Positions 44,012 through 56,000 of a DNA stretch of 64,000 nt are shown one piece after another; position 1 is the stretch's first letter; every line of letters starts with the position of its first letter. The notes beneath the pieces are model-generated. The model was not told where the DNA came from and searched no databases. It saw only the letters and a program-made list of their open reading frames with translations. The position numbers were made by a program, and so were the translations under genes. Origin of the DNA: G965116155 sp965116155 (GTDB taxonomy: Bacteria > Bdellovibrionota > Bdellovibrionia > Bdellovibrionales > UBA1609); assembly GCA_965116155.1 (NCBI GenBank), contig OZ220488.1, forward strand, positions 620,001-684,000. The letters run 5' to 3'.

Positions 44012-44400
44012 TTAACCAACTTTTTATAGGAGCTGGCGCGCAAGAGAGATACAAGCTCTTTTTCAGTGTCCATCTCAATGCGAACCATCCAACCCTTTTT
44101 GTAAGGATCATCATTAATGGCAGCCGCATCCGCCACCAACGACTCATTAGCCTCCAACACCACACCCGACACCGGGGAACATAAATCACTCACCGCCTTA
44201 ACACTCTCCAAAATCCCCAAAACACCGCCCTGCAACACCTTTTGCCCCGGATCAGGCAGCTCCACATACACAATGTCCCCCATTTGATCCTGCGCATAAT
44301 CTGTAATACCCACCGTGACCAAATTTTCATCCACATAAGCCCACTCATGGTCCTTAGTGTAATAATTTGCGTCCGGAACCAAAAACTCACGCCCTTTCAT
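44008..44400 (-). CDS. gcvH: glycine cleavage system H protein
   Basis: GcvH is the lipoyl carrier that shuttles the aminomethyl group between P, T and L proteins of glycine cleavage. The lipoylated lysine is in GILESVKAVSD, the family hallmark, followed by CSPVSGVVLEAN. 130 residues is normal. It lies 60 bases after gcvT on the same strand. GcvP is not nearby. The TAG stop is inside repeat A10. Confidence 0.96.
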   Translation of the reverse strand: MKGREFLVPDANYYTKDHEWAYVDENLVTVGITDYAQDQMGDIVYVELPDPGQKVLQGGVLGILESVKAVSDLCSPVSGVVLEANESLVADAAAINDDPYKKGWMVRIEMDTEKELVSLLRASSYKKLVN

Positions 44401-44460
44401 CTCAACGCTCTCCCTTTTTTAAATACACGGGGCCTTTTTCTAAACACCTACCGACACACC

Positions 44461-45561
44461 CTACAAGCCACCCCTCACAAAAGGCGGCACCACCACACGC
44501 GCCCTAACCCACTTGCCACCACGCATGCCAATATAACAAGATTCTCCCACCTCGCCTACCACATACCCCAAACCCACCCCACGCGATAACACCGGCGAAT
44601 ACCCCCCACTACTAATTTGACCACACTCTGACTCGCCAGAAGAGCTCTTTGCAATGGAAGCACCGCGCCTTAAAGGCCGGGCCTCGCTCAGCTCCACCCC
44701 AATCAGCCGCGCATGCAGCTCAGCACCAGCCTGCGCATGCCCTTTTGCCGCCTCACAGCCCACAAAACTGCGCCCATGGCTCTTAATGGCCCAACCCAAA
44801 CCCGCAGCTAGTGGGCTCATATCTTCCCGCAACTCCGCCCCATGCAAAGGGTAGCCCATCTCAAGCCTTAAAGAGTCCCGCGCCGCTAAACCCACCCATA
44901 GCATACCTCGCGCGCGCCCCACTTGCCACAAGCGCTCAGCAAACTCGCACAGCTGCCCTGCGGGTACAAAAATCTCATACCCCAACTCGCCCGTATAGCC
45001 TGTACGCGCCCAAATCACACCCCCTGGTGCGCGCCATACGCCAAACCTTAGCACCTCTTGCAGCTGGGTCCAATCATCCGCCAAAAAATCCCGCGCCACC
45101 TCTACAGACTTAGGCCCTTGCAAAGCCAGTAAACCCCAAGCGTCGCTTTCGTCCTCTAAACTCACTCCCGGCCCCAAGTGCTGCCTAAAGTGCTCTAGCA
45201 CATTATGAGTATTCGCCGCATTAACACAAAGCAAATAATCCTGCGTAGGCTCCAAACAGTACAAAATACAGTCGTCCACCACCCCGCCTTGGCTGTTTAA
45301 AACCAAGGTGTACTGGGACTTGTTTTTTGCCAAGCGCCGTGGATCGTTCGCAAGCAAGGCGTTTAAAAAAATAAGCGCCCCCTTGCCCCTAATACGCAAT
45401 TCACCCATGTGCGACACATCAAAAAGCCCCACGCCTTTACGCACGGCCATATGCTCTTTTAAAGCTCCCTCAAACTCCATAGGCATATGCCAAGCCGCAA
45501 ACTCTCCCCACTTGCGCACCCCAACAGAGCGGTCTAGCCAAGCACCTAAAAGCGTCTTCAC
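44461..45561 (-). CDS. gcvT: glycine cleavage system T protein (aminomethyltransferase)
   Basis: GcvT transfers the methylene group from the GcvH-bound intermediate to tetrahydrofolate, releasing ammonia. It has the folate-binding DVSHMGELRIRG region, NALLANDPRRL, the ARTGYTGELGYEIFVP motif and the C-terminal barrel with VGEVGESCYIG. 366 residues is typical. Its GTG start overlaps the maiA stop by 4 bases (GTGA), so expression is coupled with the upstream genes, an unusual setting because glycine-cleavage genes are normally grouped with gcvP. Confidence 0.95.
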   Translation of the reverse strand: MKTLLGAWLDRSVGVRKWGEFAAWHMPMEFEGALKEHMAVRKGVGLFDVSHMGELRIRGKGALIFLNALLANDPRRLAKNKSQYTLVLNSQGGVVDDCILYCLEPTQDYLLCVNAANTHNVLEHFRQHLGPGVSLEDESDAWGLLALQGPKSVEVARDFLADDWTQLQEVLRFGVWRAPGGVIWARTGYTGELGYEIFVPAGQLCEFAERLWQVGRARGMLWVGLAARDSLRLEMGYPLHGAELREDMSPLAAGLGWAIKSHGRSFVGCEAAKGHAQAGAELHARLIGVELSEARPLRRGASIAKSSSGESECGQISSGGYSPVLSRGVGLGYVVGEVGESCYIGMRGGKWVRARVVVPPFVRGGL

Positions 45562-46205
45562 GTATTAGCCTGTTTGATTGGCTGGATTGGCGTACAGTTT
45601 TGAGGAGCAGTGTTTTGAAAAAGCTCTGTGCCCATAGCATGGCTATAAACGCGCCACAAACTAGGACAGTGGCTTTTAACATCCACCTCAAACCTTAAGG
45701 CATTATATATTTGCGGCACCAAAAACATATCCGCCGCCGTAAGCACGCCAAATACATACTCTCCCTTTGATCCTGCCAAACTGCATGCCTTTTGCTCTAA
45801 AACTGTAAGGCCTTTTTTTATAAAGTGCGCCCCCCAAGGTTTGGGGTCTTTAATGCTGTACTGGGTTTTTAAAAAATTCAGCACCCCAAAGTTTTGCAAA
45901 GGTTGCACGCCCGAGTTAATAATCTCTAAAAACTCCACCACCCGCGTGTCACCCATACTCAAAGAAGGCTCCGGCGCTAAAGACTCCAAATACAAAAAAA
46001 TTGCCACCGATTGACTCAAATACTCGCCCTGTGGCAAGCGCAACACCGGCACCTGGTGCATGGGGCTTAAAGCCACAAAGGGCTCCTCATGCTGCTCCCC
46101 CTCCAACAAATGCACAGGGCGCGTTTTGTACGGAATATTTTTAAACTCTAAAGCCAAACGCACGCGCCAAGAGCAAGAGGACCTAAAATAGCTATGCAGC
46201 TCCAT
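45558..46205 (-). CDS. maiA: zeta-class glutathione S-transferase, probable maleylacetoacetate isomerase
   Basis: MaiA isomerises maleylacetoacetate to fumarylacetoacetate in tyrosine and phenylalanine breakdown, using glutathione. The zeta-class active-site motif SSCSWRVRLAL is at residues 8-18, followed by NIPYKTRPVHLLEGEQHEEPF and the cis-proline region HQVPVL. The ATG at 46205 starts one base after the stop of the SpoVR-YeaH fusion gene. 215 residues is standard. GshB at 18.7 kb would provide its glutathione. No other tyrosine catabolic genes are in the window, so the substrate is not certain. Confidence 0.88.
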   Translation of the reverse strand: MELHSYFRSSCSWRVRLALEFKNIPYKTRPVHLLEGEQHEEPFVALSPMHQVPVLRLPQGEYLSQSVAIFLYLESLAPEPSLSMGDTRVVEFLEIINSGVQPLQNFGVLNFLKTQYSIKDPKPWGAHFIKKGLTVLEQKACSLAGSKGEYVFGVLTAADMFLVPQIYNALRFEVDVKSHCPSLWRVYSHAMGTELFQNTAPQNCTPIQPIKQANT

Positions 46206-46206
46206 T

Positions 46207-49200
46207 TTATTTTCTGTTTTTGCCATAAAGCTGCCCAAAGGCCTTTAGTACACTGGCGCGCGAGCTATCAACCGAAACCGTGTCGAACCATTTGTGCGTT
46301 TTGGCAAACTCATCATAAGCTGGGTTACTAGCCTGACCCCAAGTCGCCACAGTAATATAAGCCCCATGCTGCAAGCCGGGGTAAAGTTTTTCTAAAACCT
46401 GCACCGCCCGCGCGTTGTCGCCACCAGAGTTGCCAGCGTCCCCAATGGATACAAAATACCGATTCCATTTGTTCTTGGGGTAACGTTTTTCTAAAATCTC
46501 GTGACTTAACTTAAAGCCCTCTGAATCTACCGTGCCCCCACCGGGGTGGCGGTTCCAAAAATCTTTTTCTTCATACTCCTCAGCATTATGATCATGGCCC
46601 ACATACACCACCTCTAAATTACCCTTGTACACAAACTTCATCAAAGTGACCAAAGTGCGCACAAAAGACTTCGCCCATTTTTTGGCCTCATACATACTGC
46701 CCGACATATCTTGATCCACCACCAAAACCGCCCTAAAAAGTGGCAAAGGCTCTTCGACATAGGTGCGGGTCACCTCGCGCTCTGGTGGCAGCTCCGCCAA
46801 ACCCTGCTCCACCATTTGCATAAAGGCCTCGTTTTGTTCTTGAGGAGTAAGATCGGTGAACTTTTTGTTAGGATTTTTAGCCGCCCACACCCCCATACCA
46901 CTTTGAATGGCTTCTTCCGTGGTTTTGTTCATAACCAAGTCCGCACCTGAGCGGTGCCTAAAGCCCGCCTTTAAAAGCTCGGTCTCATTACTGCCTTCTT
47001 GCAAATCCCGTTGGTTAGGCAACTCAAAATACTCGCTTAAAATTTGCCCATACAAATTATTGGGCACCACCACATCCGTAGGTTTAGGGCGCGCACCACC
47101 TCCAGGGCTACCCTCATCACCCCCCTCGCCTTCTTTAGGTTCACCCTCTTCACCTTCACCTTCACCTTCACCCTCATCGTCCGCATCTCCTTCGCCTTCG
47201 CCCTCACCCCCTCCACCACTGCCCTTGCCGGAGCGTCTAAAAAATATATCCCCCGGCTCGTAATCCCCTTGCCCAATATCTACATAGTCGTCCAAATAAA
47301 ACGGCAGCTCCTCTGGCACCCCAATGGTAGGGTCATTATCGGCAGGCGACACTCCCACAAAAGGCTCACCCTCTACAGCATCTGCAGGATCAACACGAGC
47401 CCACTCATGCACACGGCGTGGGCTTAGAGGTATAAGGGATTTTTTTTTGCGCTTTTGTACCACGCTTTTATCGAGCCTAAACGAAGGCAGCAGTGGCAAA
47501 GCCGGCACCGCAAAACCACCTTTAACATGCCGTGGAGGCTTTGCGCCCTTTTGGCCGCTCATTGCTGCATGCATGGCTCGCAGTACCCGCTCTTTCATCA
47601 GGCGCTGCAATCTTAACACCGCCTCATGCATGCCAGGGTCTGGATCTTGAAGATTCAGCAGGTCCACCAATGTGGGCTCTAAGTGACTATCTATATGTTG
47701 CGCCAAAAGCTTAAGCGAGTAAGCAAGGTTGTGAGGCTCCTCCCAAGCTCCCAGCTCTAAACGCACATCGTCCATATAGTTTTGCACGGATTTTTGTAAA
47801 GCTTTCTTCCAAACCGCAGCCACACTCGTGTGCAGCGCCTTAAAGGCTTCATCTTCAAGGCCTTTAAGACCTCTGGCAAAAGGCCTGTAATGGGACAAAA
47901 ACGCCTCCATTTTAGATTTTGTAACACCATACTGCTCCCATGACTCTAACAGCCTTGGCTCTACTTTAACTTTGCCCGTGGTGCTGACAGTAATTTCCAT
48001 AGGCCACACACCTATAAGGCTCATAAGTGGCAGCAAAGCTTCGGCATCTATATCGATGTCTTCCTTGATACTAGACAGAGTTTTTCCCAAGCCGGGTGTG
48101 AGAGAGCTAGGGCCCGGGAACAAGCCCCTATGAAAGACCGTTGTTGGAGCAAAGCGATCCGACCAATGAGGCTCACGCTTTTTAGGAACCCAACTAGGAG
48201 CTTTGCCACCAGGCCCACTCTTAGCCAAAAACTTAAGCACCTGGCTTAACATGCGATTAGAAAGCTGATCCGCTGTTACAATACTGCGCAAGCTCACGCT
48301 TTTAGCTTGCAGCTGAGTCAGTATGTACAAAACCTGCACCGCGCTTTTAAGCTCTAAGGGGATTTTGTCAAAATCCTTATGCTCATACAGTGCGGTGTCT
48401 TGTTTATAGTTTAGGTCTAATAGGTATATTGATGGGCGCTTAAGGTGGCGCATAGCAAATCTGCGCAAAATTTGCCGCCTAATGCGACTAGGAGAATTAG
48501 ACAACACCTTATACGGCACAGGAGGCGCTAGCATTGCAGCCATACCCAAACTGTCAATTAGCCTTTGTATCACTGCATCTGGCACCTCGTCCTCTAAAGC
48601 CACGCGGCTAAGATTAAGTCTATGTTTTTTAATCCACTCATCGTCTAAGCCGAGTTTTAAAAACTCGGCATCATTATGGGTGCGGATAATTTGAGTCGCA
48701 TACTCCACAAAAGCCCTATCTCGGTCTAAAAAAGACTCCATTGATTTAATCTCGGGCCGTTTTTGAAACTTGTTATAAATGTTTACCCAAGCCTCTGTAC
48801 CCACCCAGTACACATTACCCAAATACCTCTCTGCTAAAGTGGGAGCAAAAAGGCCAGGCTTATTGTTAAACACCAGCTCGCCTTCTGAAGGGCCGCGAAC
48901 CTTCATCTCCAACTGAGAGAGCTTTATAGTGTTGTCTATGCTTTTTACTGACTCGTCGCTCCTAGCACGCTCTAAAAGCATTTGCGAAAAAGTCGCCCAC
49001 CCCTCGTTAATAACCTGGGTCTGAAAAAAAACCGGCGAAAACTGCGCTTGCTCTTCTGTTAGCTCCAGCAAACGCTTTTGCCACTCTGGCGCTTGGGGAG
49101 GCATGTTGATCTTTAAAGCCGTTAAAATACTCGGTGTAGGCTTAGGAGGGTTGCGCAGCACCTTGGACGATACCTGAAACAATCCCCCACTAGAGGTGAG

Positions 49201-50058
49201 CTTTTGCTCTATCAGCCCCAGGTCCCCCAACTCCTCAGGGCTTGTAAGCTTAGCATTGGGCGTAGGGGTCAAGAGCTTAGCACTATCCATGCGCCCCCCT
49301 GTTAGATCCACCAAGTCTTTAACAGAAAACAAATACCTATAGTACAGACCGGGCAGCTTTTCGCCGTACTCGTCATAGGTTTTTTGCAAAAACTCCGCCA
49401 GCTCGCGCCGCACCGCCATGCGGTCCACTCCTAATGCATGGCCGCGGCCCAAAGCGTTTAAAGACTCCTCGCTCATATGGTTGTGGCCCATTACATGGTC
49501 GGCTATGTTTTGAAGCTCCTTACGCGGCAGTCCGCTGTGATAAAAACTGCGGCAATAAGGACAACCCGGCTCTACAAATTCCATAACACCTGGGCGCCTA
49601 TTAGATAAAATCATAAGCCCGTCCAACCAGTGCGGAGCCGACGAGCCCCCAGACGCCACAAGGTCCGTTAGCGCATCGTGCGGCATAATAAAAAACTGCT
49701 GGTCCGGAACCGAATAACCCAGCTTCTGGGCCATAAGCACCGAGTTTGTAAAATCCTCCACCACCTGGGCCCCAATATCCGCACTACCAAAATGTGTGTA
49801 AAAACGCAGCTGAGCACGCAAGCGGTCTTGCAATCCTTGAGCCTTGTCTAGCTCGGCCTTTTTGGTGCTTTTATTTGAAGCCTGCTTAGAGCCATGCTGC
49901 TTTTTAGTGCTTAAAATGTTTTGGCATTTTTTGGCTGTTGCTTTTTTAGGTGGCGCAGCCATAGCACTTACAGCCAAACACAGGCCTAAAAAGCCAAGCA
50001 CCAAACTCACGCCAGGAATTACTAGCCGGCCTTTTTCTTGCTGAGCATATCTATGCAT
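46207..50058 (-). CDS. exported fusion of SpoVR-like and YeaH/DUF444 VWA domains
   Basis: A 1283-residue protein with signal peptide SLVLGFLGLCLAVSAMA-A. The N-terminal half resembles SpoVR/YcgB: SAPHW, HVMGHNHM (about 188), ALGVDR, then EWQKRLLEL and TQVINEGWATF (about 352), and NVYWVGTEAWVNIY, in the same order as in YcgB. The C-terminal part resembles YeaH: a Gly/Glu-rich linker (about 940-990), FELPNQRD, the MIDAS sequence DMSGSMYEAKKWAKSF (about 1119), VVYVGHDHNAEEYEEKDFW, GGGTVDSEG and KRYPKNKWNRYF. In E. coli these are separate cytoplasmic proteins encoded beside the kinase PrkA/YeaG. Here they are fused and exported. The gene overlaps the giant AAA+ gene by 37 bases. Confidence 0.85.
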   Translation of the reverse strand: MHRYAQQEKGRLVIPGVSLVLGFLGLCLAVSAMAAPPKKATAKKCQNILSTKKQHGSKQASNKSTKKAELDKAQGLQDRLRAQLRFYTHFGSADIGAQVVEDFTNSVLMAQKLGYSVPDQQFFIMPHDALTDLVASGGSSAPHWLDGLMILSNRRPGVMEFVEPGCPYCRSFYHSGLPRKELQNIADHVMGHNHMSEESLNALGRGHALGVDRMAVRRELAEFLQKTYDEYGEKLPGLYYRYLFSVKDLVDLTGGRMDSAKLLTPTPNAKLTSPEELGDLGLIEQKLTSSGGLFQVSSKVLRNPPKPTPSILTALKINMPPQAPEWQKRLLELTEEQAQFSPVFFQTQVINEGWATFSQMLLERARSDESVKSIDNTIKLSQLEMKVRGPSEGELVFNNKPGLFAPTLAERYLGNVYWVGTEAWVNIYNKFQKRPEIKSMESFLDRDRAFVEYATQIIRTHNDAEFLKLGLDDEWIKKHRLNLSRVALEDEVPDAVIQRLIDSLGMAAMLAPPVPYKVLSNSPSRIRRQILRRFAMRHLKRPSIYLLDLNYKQDTALYEHKDFDKIPLELKSAVQVLYILTQLQAKSVSLRSIVTADQLSNRMLSQVLKFLAKSGPGGKAPSWVPKKREPHWSDRFAPTTVFHRGLFPGPSSLTPGLGKTLSSIKEDIDIDAEALLPLMSLIGVWPMEITVSTTGKVKVEPRLLESWEQYGVTKSKMEAFLSHYRPFARGLKGLEDEAFKALHTSVAAVWKKALQKSVQNYMDDVRLELGAWEEPHNLAYSLKLLAQHIDSHLEPTLVDLLNLQDPDPGMHEAVLRLQRLMKERVLRAMHAAMSGQKGAKPPRHVKGGFAVPALPLLPSFRLDKSVVQKRKKKSLIPLSPRRVHEWARVDPADAVEGEPFVGVSPADNDPTIGVPEELPFYLDDYVDIGQGDYEPGDIFFRRSGKGSGGGGEGEGEGDADDEGEGEGEGEEGEPKEGEGGDEGSPGGGARPKPTDVVVPNNLYGQILSEYFELPNQRDLQEGSNETELLKAGFRHRSGADLVMNKTTEEAIQSGMGVWAAKNPNKKFTDLTPQEQNEAFMQMVEQGLAELPPEREVTRTYVEEPLPLFRAVLVVDQDMSGSMYEAKKWAKSFVRTLVTLMKFVYKGNLEVVYVGHDHNAEEYEEKDFWNRHPGGGTVDSEGFKLSHEILEKRYPKNKWNRYFVSIGDAGNSGGDNARAVQVLEKLYPGLQHGAYITVATWGQASNPAYDEFAKTHKWFDTVSVDSSRASVLKAFGQLYGKNRK

Positions 50059-53000
50059 TTGTTATTAAACCTACTGTTTAAGTCTGTTAATTTTTTCTCC
50101 TTAGCCACATCTGTCTCTAATGAGTCCAAATGCGCAGACAGGGTCTCACTCGAAATCGGCCGCATAATAGAGCTGCTGTCAAAAAACAAAAAGTTATTAA
50201 GCCCTTTATTGTTAACATAGTCCACACTCTGCAAAACAAAGCTAAGCCTTTTTTGCAAAAACTCCATCACGTCCCCCCAATCCAGGCTCAAAATCGAGTG
50301 GTCTAGCACCAGCAAGTACATGCGTATCCAATCGTAATAGCTCATGTCTGTCACATTTTGTGTATTGCGCACCTCTTCTAATAACTCGCCATAAAGATCT
50401 CGTATGTATTTTGCAAATAAACTCTGCAAAATTTGACCAATATCAGAGCTTAAAACATCCAACTTAAACCCATCGGCACTCACCACCTGCACCCAGTTCT
50501 CGTAGTTTGTTAGGTTGTTGTTTTTAAAATTAGAGTACCCTTCTGCCCCCAGGCGCCGGGCGATCTCTTTTTTAAGGGCATTGCGAATTTCTTGATAATA
50601 CTCGCAGTTAACCACCTTGCGGTTGTAGCGGTTATTAGCTTGCCCGCCCTCGTCCACTTCACCCATTAAGGTCCCATACACTGAAGTGGAAGATTTAAAC
50701 TCACAAACCTCTGGCAGTTTTTTGCCTACACCATGGGTCTTTGACAAATACTCGGCAAAATCCTCCTTTGAAAAATCAAACCCCAAGCCAAAATGCGAAG
50801 GCATAACATTTAAACTATCTAAAGGCATATACGGAAAAGATTTAAAATGATCCAAAAAAGCCTCTTTGGCTAAAAGCAAATCGCTTTGACTGCTGCTATT
50901 TAGGCGAAAGCTATCCCAAAAATTAATCAACACCCGCATTCGAAAAGACGCCGCAATAGACTCTATAAAATAGATCTTAGCATCTACAGATTGGTCAAAA
51001 CTCACCACTGCTGCATTGGATACAAAAAAATCCCTCATAGAGACCAGATTCGTGACTTGCGGCCTGCGGACCCTGCGGTCAAATGCAGAGCCAGCAGAGC
51101 CCAAAAGATCTGCCGGCTCATCCACCACAGTGCTCTGGGGCTTTACAATCACCAGGCCTGAATCTTTACCCGCATGCTCCTCAATATGCTTTGACATAAC
51201 ACTAGAAGCCTCTGACAAAAACCCCCTAGCGTCATTGCCTTTGAACCTTTTTTTAAGCCCATCTACAACATGGGGGCTTACCAAAACAAACTGCCCTGTT
51301 TGAAAGGCGTTTTTAGCCACATCTAAAAGCTTGCTCGATAAAGATAGCGACAAAGCATCCTCACTAAAAGACTCTAAGCTTATCAGCGCGCCAAATCGAC
51401 TTAAAAAAGAAGACTCTATATTAGACGTTTTTGTAGACAGCGTAGCTAGTATGCGCCGCTCATCTATTAACAACCTAGAGTTGCCTTTGTATCTTTTTAG
51501 CAAGTTTTCCTCTTGGGTGTAGTTCATAGTAAGGCCTAAAACGAGATTCCTAACCGGCACCCAGTACTCTTTTGCCTCTTCACCCCTTTTATTTGCACCA
51601 AAATTATCTACTGTAAAAACAGACCCCGCGTTTATCATGCCATTTTCAGATCCTATAATGGCCCTTATGACTTTCATCAAAACATCCCGCACATCTCCTG
51701 GCACAATGTGTACGTCATCAAAAAACAAAAATGCACGGCTTGCGTTTTTAGATAAAACAAAAAAATGAAACATATGCCTCAAAAGATCCTCGAGGTTTTT
51801 TTTGTTTTTTAAATGCTCCGACTTTATAAAAAACATATTAGCATCTGCGTTGCCACTTTTTTCAAAGTCTTCTTCTTTATTCACAATGTTAAGATTAAAA
51901 TTATAGGGCTTTAAATTTAAAACATCCGCCAGGGCTTTTATAAGGTGCGTTTTTCCTGTTCCTGTTTCACCATGCAAAATAAACGACGCCGGCACCGCTC
52001 TGCCAGCAGAAACCGAGCTTAATTGATCTAAAATAAGCCTGCGCAGTTTTTGCAACACACTTAAGTTGCCCAAATAGCCACCCTTGATCTGCATATCTTG
52101 AAAAAAACTATCACTAGCTACCTTGTGCAAAAAGTCTGCCTCTGGCAAGTGCTCTAATTTTAGCGGAATGTTAAAATTTTGGCTTAAAATTTTATCCACA
52201 GCTGTAACGTTAAAAACCCGCTCCTGCAAAACGTAGTCGTCTGTGTGCAACATTTTTTGCAAACCCAAAACCACCTTGTTCATTGATACCCACTCTGACA
52301 CATTAGACTCTTTGCTAAGGTTGTGCACCTTGCTCACTAAATACTTTAACAGCTGCTGTTTTGCAGTTTCTTCGCTCCAGGTGCCTGAGCTCCTGTGAAG
52401 ACCCTTGGCCTCAAATCTTAGCCCTAGCCTTTTGATCTCTGGCAAATTAAAAACAGATTCCGCCCACATGACTTGAGCATTATAATCAGGGTCGTCTAAG
52501 TTTATGACTTCAAAATGATTCATTAAACCATATCGTGTCTCACTTGGTATGTCTTTTTGAATCTCCTCCCAGTGGCTTTCGCTCATTAAAATTAGCTGTG
52601 AGTAAGGGCGTTTGTTTTTAAACTCTGACAGGTTTTCCCAACTCACTGCTGCACCCTGAGTGGCAAGATAGTACATAACATGCGGCAACTGATGCTCTAC
52701 ACCAACTTTAGACACACCAAACACATCGTCCTTGCCATCCTCTAAGTCGATTTCCTCTGTAAGGTTATATTCATTTAGCTCGTGCTTGCCGAGCACATCA
52801 TCATCTTTAACTCCAGCTTCGTCTGAGTCTTTGTACTCTACCCTGGAGGCATTTTTTATAAAATCTGAGTCCACGTAAAGAATGCTGTTTTTAGATTTTT
52901 CTATTTGCTCTTCAATATCAAACAAAACCCTCCTAAGGTGCGCCTGTCCGTACCGGCTCTTAAAGGCAAACTCTTTTACATGGCCGTTAGATATTTCAAA

Positions 53001-56000
53001 AGGCCTTTGATCAGCAAATTCGCTAAATAAAAACAGATCCAGGCCCGAGTCTAGAAGGCTAAATTTTTTGCCAACCCTTTTTGATAAGCCGACAGATTGG
53101 ATGATTTTTTTTGTGTGCGAGTAGATATTATCTGGCGTGACTAGGATTACCTTTTTTTGTGTGCTTACTAACTCATCTAAGAGCTCTGGCACTTGAGGAA
53201 AAAGCATCTCTACAATACCGGATTTAAGATTTTTTTCTAAATCCTTAGCCTTGATACCTTCTTTAACAAGCAAAAAATGCTTGGCCTTGTCACCTAGCTC
53301 ATCACTGCTTTTTTTTCTATAATTATTTGCACCCACGCCATTTAGGTAGTCGTCGTATCTTATAAAAAAAGACCTCGGCAAATTGCGCTTAGTGCTGCTC
53401 TCTAAGTTGCCATCAAACGCCAAAGAGCGCGCTACCGCAAACACATCACTTTCATCACCACGGGCAGCAACATAAAACACCCTGTGCGCCTCGCCCAGCT
53501 TTTTGTTCTCTACAAATAGCCGGTCGCGTATTTGTGAGTAATCCACTAGCTCCTCTGAAAGGGGCTGTAAACCCATAAATTTAAACTCAGACCCATCGTT
53601 TAGGTTTGCCAAATGGTAGTTAACGGCTATAACAGATTGCGGCAGGTCTGGGCCTTCTTGGTTTTTATCAAAGCCCAAAATAACACTAACACTCAAGCCA
53701 TGCTTTTGCTCATCTTTTTGAGACTCATGCATTTTATTTTGCACAACAAGTACGTAGTTTAAATTTTTTGAGTTAACTTTATATTTTGAAAATTCCCCTG
53801 AGTCCTCTGAGTTAAGCAATTTTACAAAATTCACATCCGGGCGCAGGGGGTCTGCTTTATTTTCTGTATAAAGCATCAAAAATAAAGAAAAATCCTCTGT
53901 TTTAAAATCAAGATCCAATGCGTTCTTGCGCTGATCTAAAGCCAAAACACCTACGGTTAGCTCTTTTTCTACTTTAGTGGAGTCTTTTTTTATTGTTTGA
54001 GCCATTGTTTCTCTAAACAAAAAGGGCGTTTGCCATATCGCTTTTTTGTGATCCTTTGACACATGAAAATTGTCGAAATCCTTACTATCTATTAGATTGC
54101 CTGTTAGTTTTTTCCTAAGCTCAAACACGCCCGATGGCAGGGGGTCTTTTTTATTTGCAAATTCACGCGGCACCGATAGGTATATGCCTGTTTCTGGAGT
54201 ATCCTGCTCCACTTGCTTGTCGCTAAATGTATTAAGAAGCGAGTCATGAAAGGCATCGAGCAAAAAGTTGCCTTTTGATATATAGTCCTCAAATAATTCC
54301 TCTTGCTCCTTAGCGAGGTTTTTTTTATATACAACACTCGAAAAATGCTCCCTATAAGATAGCATGTCCTCTACATGTGTTATTGCAATGGGCAAACTGT
54401 GCCAATGCAAAGTGCCACGTTCTTCAAAAACATCGTTCATAGCCTCTGCAGTGCTGCCGATATTAACCAGAGGCCAGGACCAGGTTTTTTTGTCATAGTA
54501 CTTTTTTGCCTCATCACCTTCTAAAGGAATAGGGTTAAAAACCAAGCCTGTCTCTGAGATATCCCATACGTTTTTTTCTAATTGCGCAGATGTCATAAAA
54601 AATGGGCTTAACAAAAAAGACCGATCCACAATAAAGCGCCCGCGCTCTTTTTTTAAAAAATACACCCTCGTACCAGTAAAGGCCTGCATTTTATTTTGTA
54701 TCGACACAAACAGCACGCCCAAGCAGTCCTCTTGACCATAGATCCACCTTGAGAGCGCATTGTTGCACCCAAAGCGCAAGTAAGCGCCTAGTTTTTTGAT
54801 GCCACGCTTAGCAATGAGGGACTCGTTTTTTTCCAAAAGCTCTTCTTCAACAGAAGGCCCATCGTCTTCGTCATGCCCGTAAGACAAAGACTCAGGCAAT
54901 AACACAAGCTTTTGTAGCTCGATAGGCTCCTGACCCAAGCTCTCGTGGTACACCTGCAAAGACTCATCCGTTACAAACAAAAAAGCAGGCTCAGTAGCAT
55001 GGCCCACTGACCTATGGGGATGAGACGTAGATGCACGTTGGTCATTTAAATCCCCTACTAAGTACTCACCCTCTTCGCTCTGCGCTAATACCCCACGCAT
55101 GCCAAACAGGTGCGCCTTATTAAGGCTTGCAAGGGAATACGTAATAGGAGGGCGCAAGCTTATACGAAAGCTTTCATCTGATAAAGTGTATGATTGCTGC
55201 AAAGTATGGCCCAAAACCCTATCCCTGCCAAAAACCTTAACCGGTATATCCACTTGCCCCAAGGCAAGAACTTTATTTTCTGTAAAAGAGTAATAAGCCA
55301 AAGGCTCGTGCTCTAGAGTTTGAATGGTTTCGAAATACTCCTCATCGCCCAATTGCAATAGCTCTTGGACATCAAAAACCTCGGGCTCCCAGTTTTTAAA
55401 AATATTTTTATGGCGCTCTAAAATTTCGCTCCTTTTGTAGTTGATAAGGCTTTGGCTCCAAACCATAGGCGATGCAGCAAAACGCGCTATTCCATTGCTG
55501 CCCCAACCCACTCCACGAAACACCAGATCGTTAAGGTGCTTTTTTTTATAAAAGCTATAATCTATTACCACCATAGGGTTGTGGCTGCTTAAGGTGTAGG
55601 CAGAGCCTTTGGCGTCGCCTGATTTAAGAATAAATCCAAATGTCACTCCACCACCTAGGGGGAAGTTTTTTAGCTTCACCGAAACTAAAACCATCTGGTG
55701 TGGACTGCTTATGACACCATTTGTGAGGTTGTGCTCTGAGGTCCAAACGCTAATGTCATCCACACCCTCAATAAGAGGCATATCAAACGAGTGTTTGCCA
55801 GCCGGATCATATAGCGGGTTCTCACCCCGCCCTAAAACCATAAAACTCTTGGGACGGCTTTGCTGTGACTCCACACCAATTAACAAGAGCTGGCCATCTA
55901 AAACAAATAAAGACTCATGCCCACCCGTGACCTGAGTGATACCCAGCTGCTCCACCACGGTCCCCTTAACCCTGCCAGAACTTAACGCACCAGGAAAGGC

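Noticed and set aside
47037..47263. Open frames opposite the Gly/Glu-rich linker of the SpoVR-YeaH gene
   Set aside because: They are low-complexity shadows of the GE-rich coding sequence with no ribosome site or domain.
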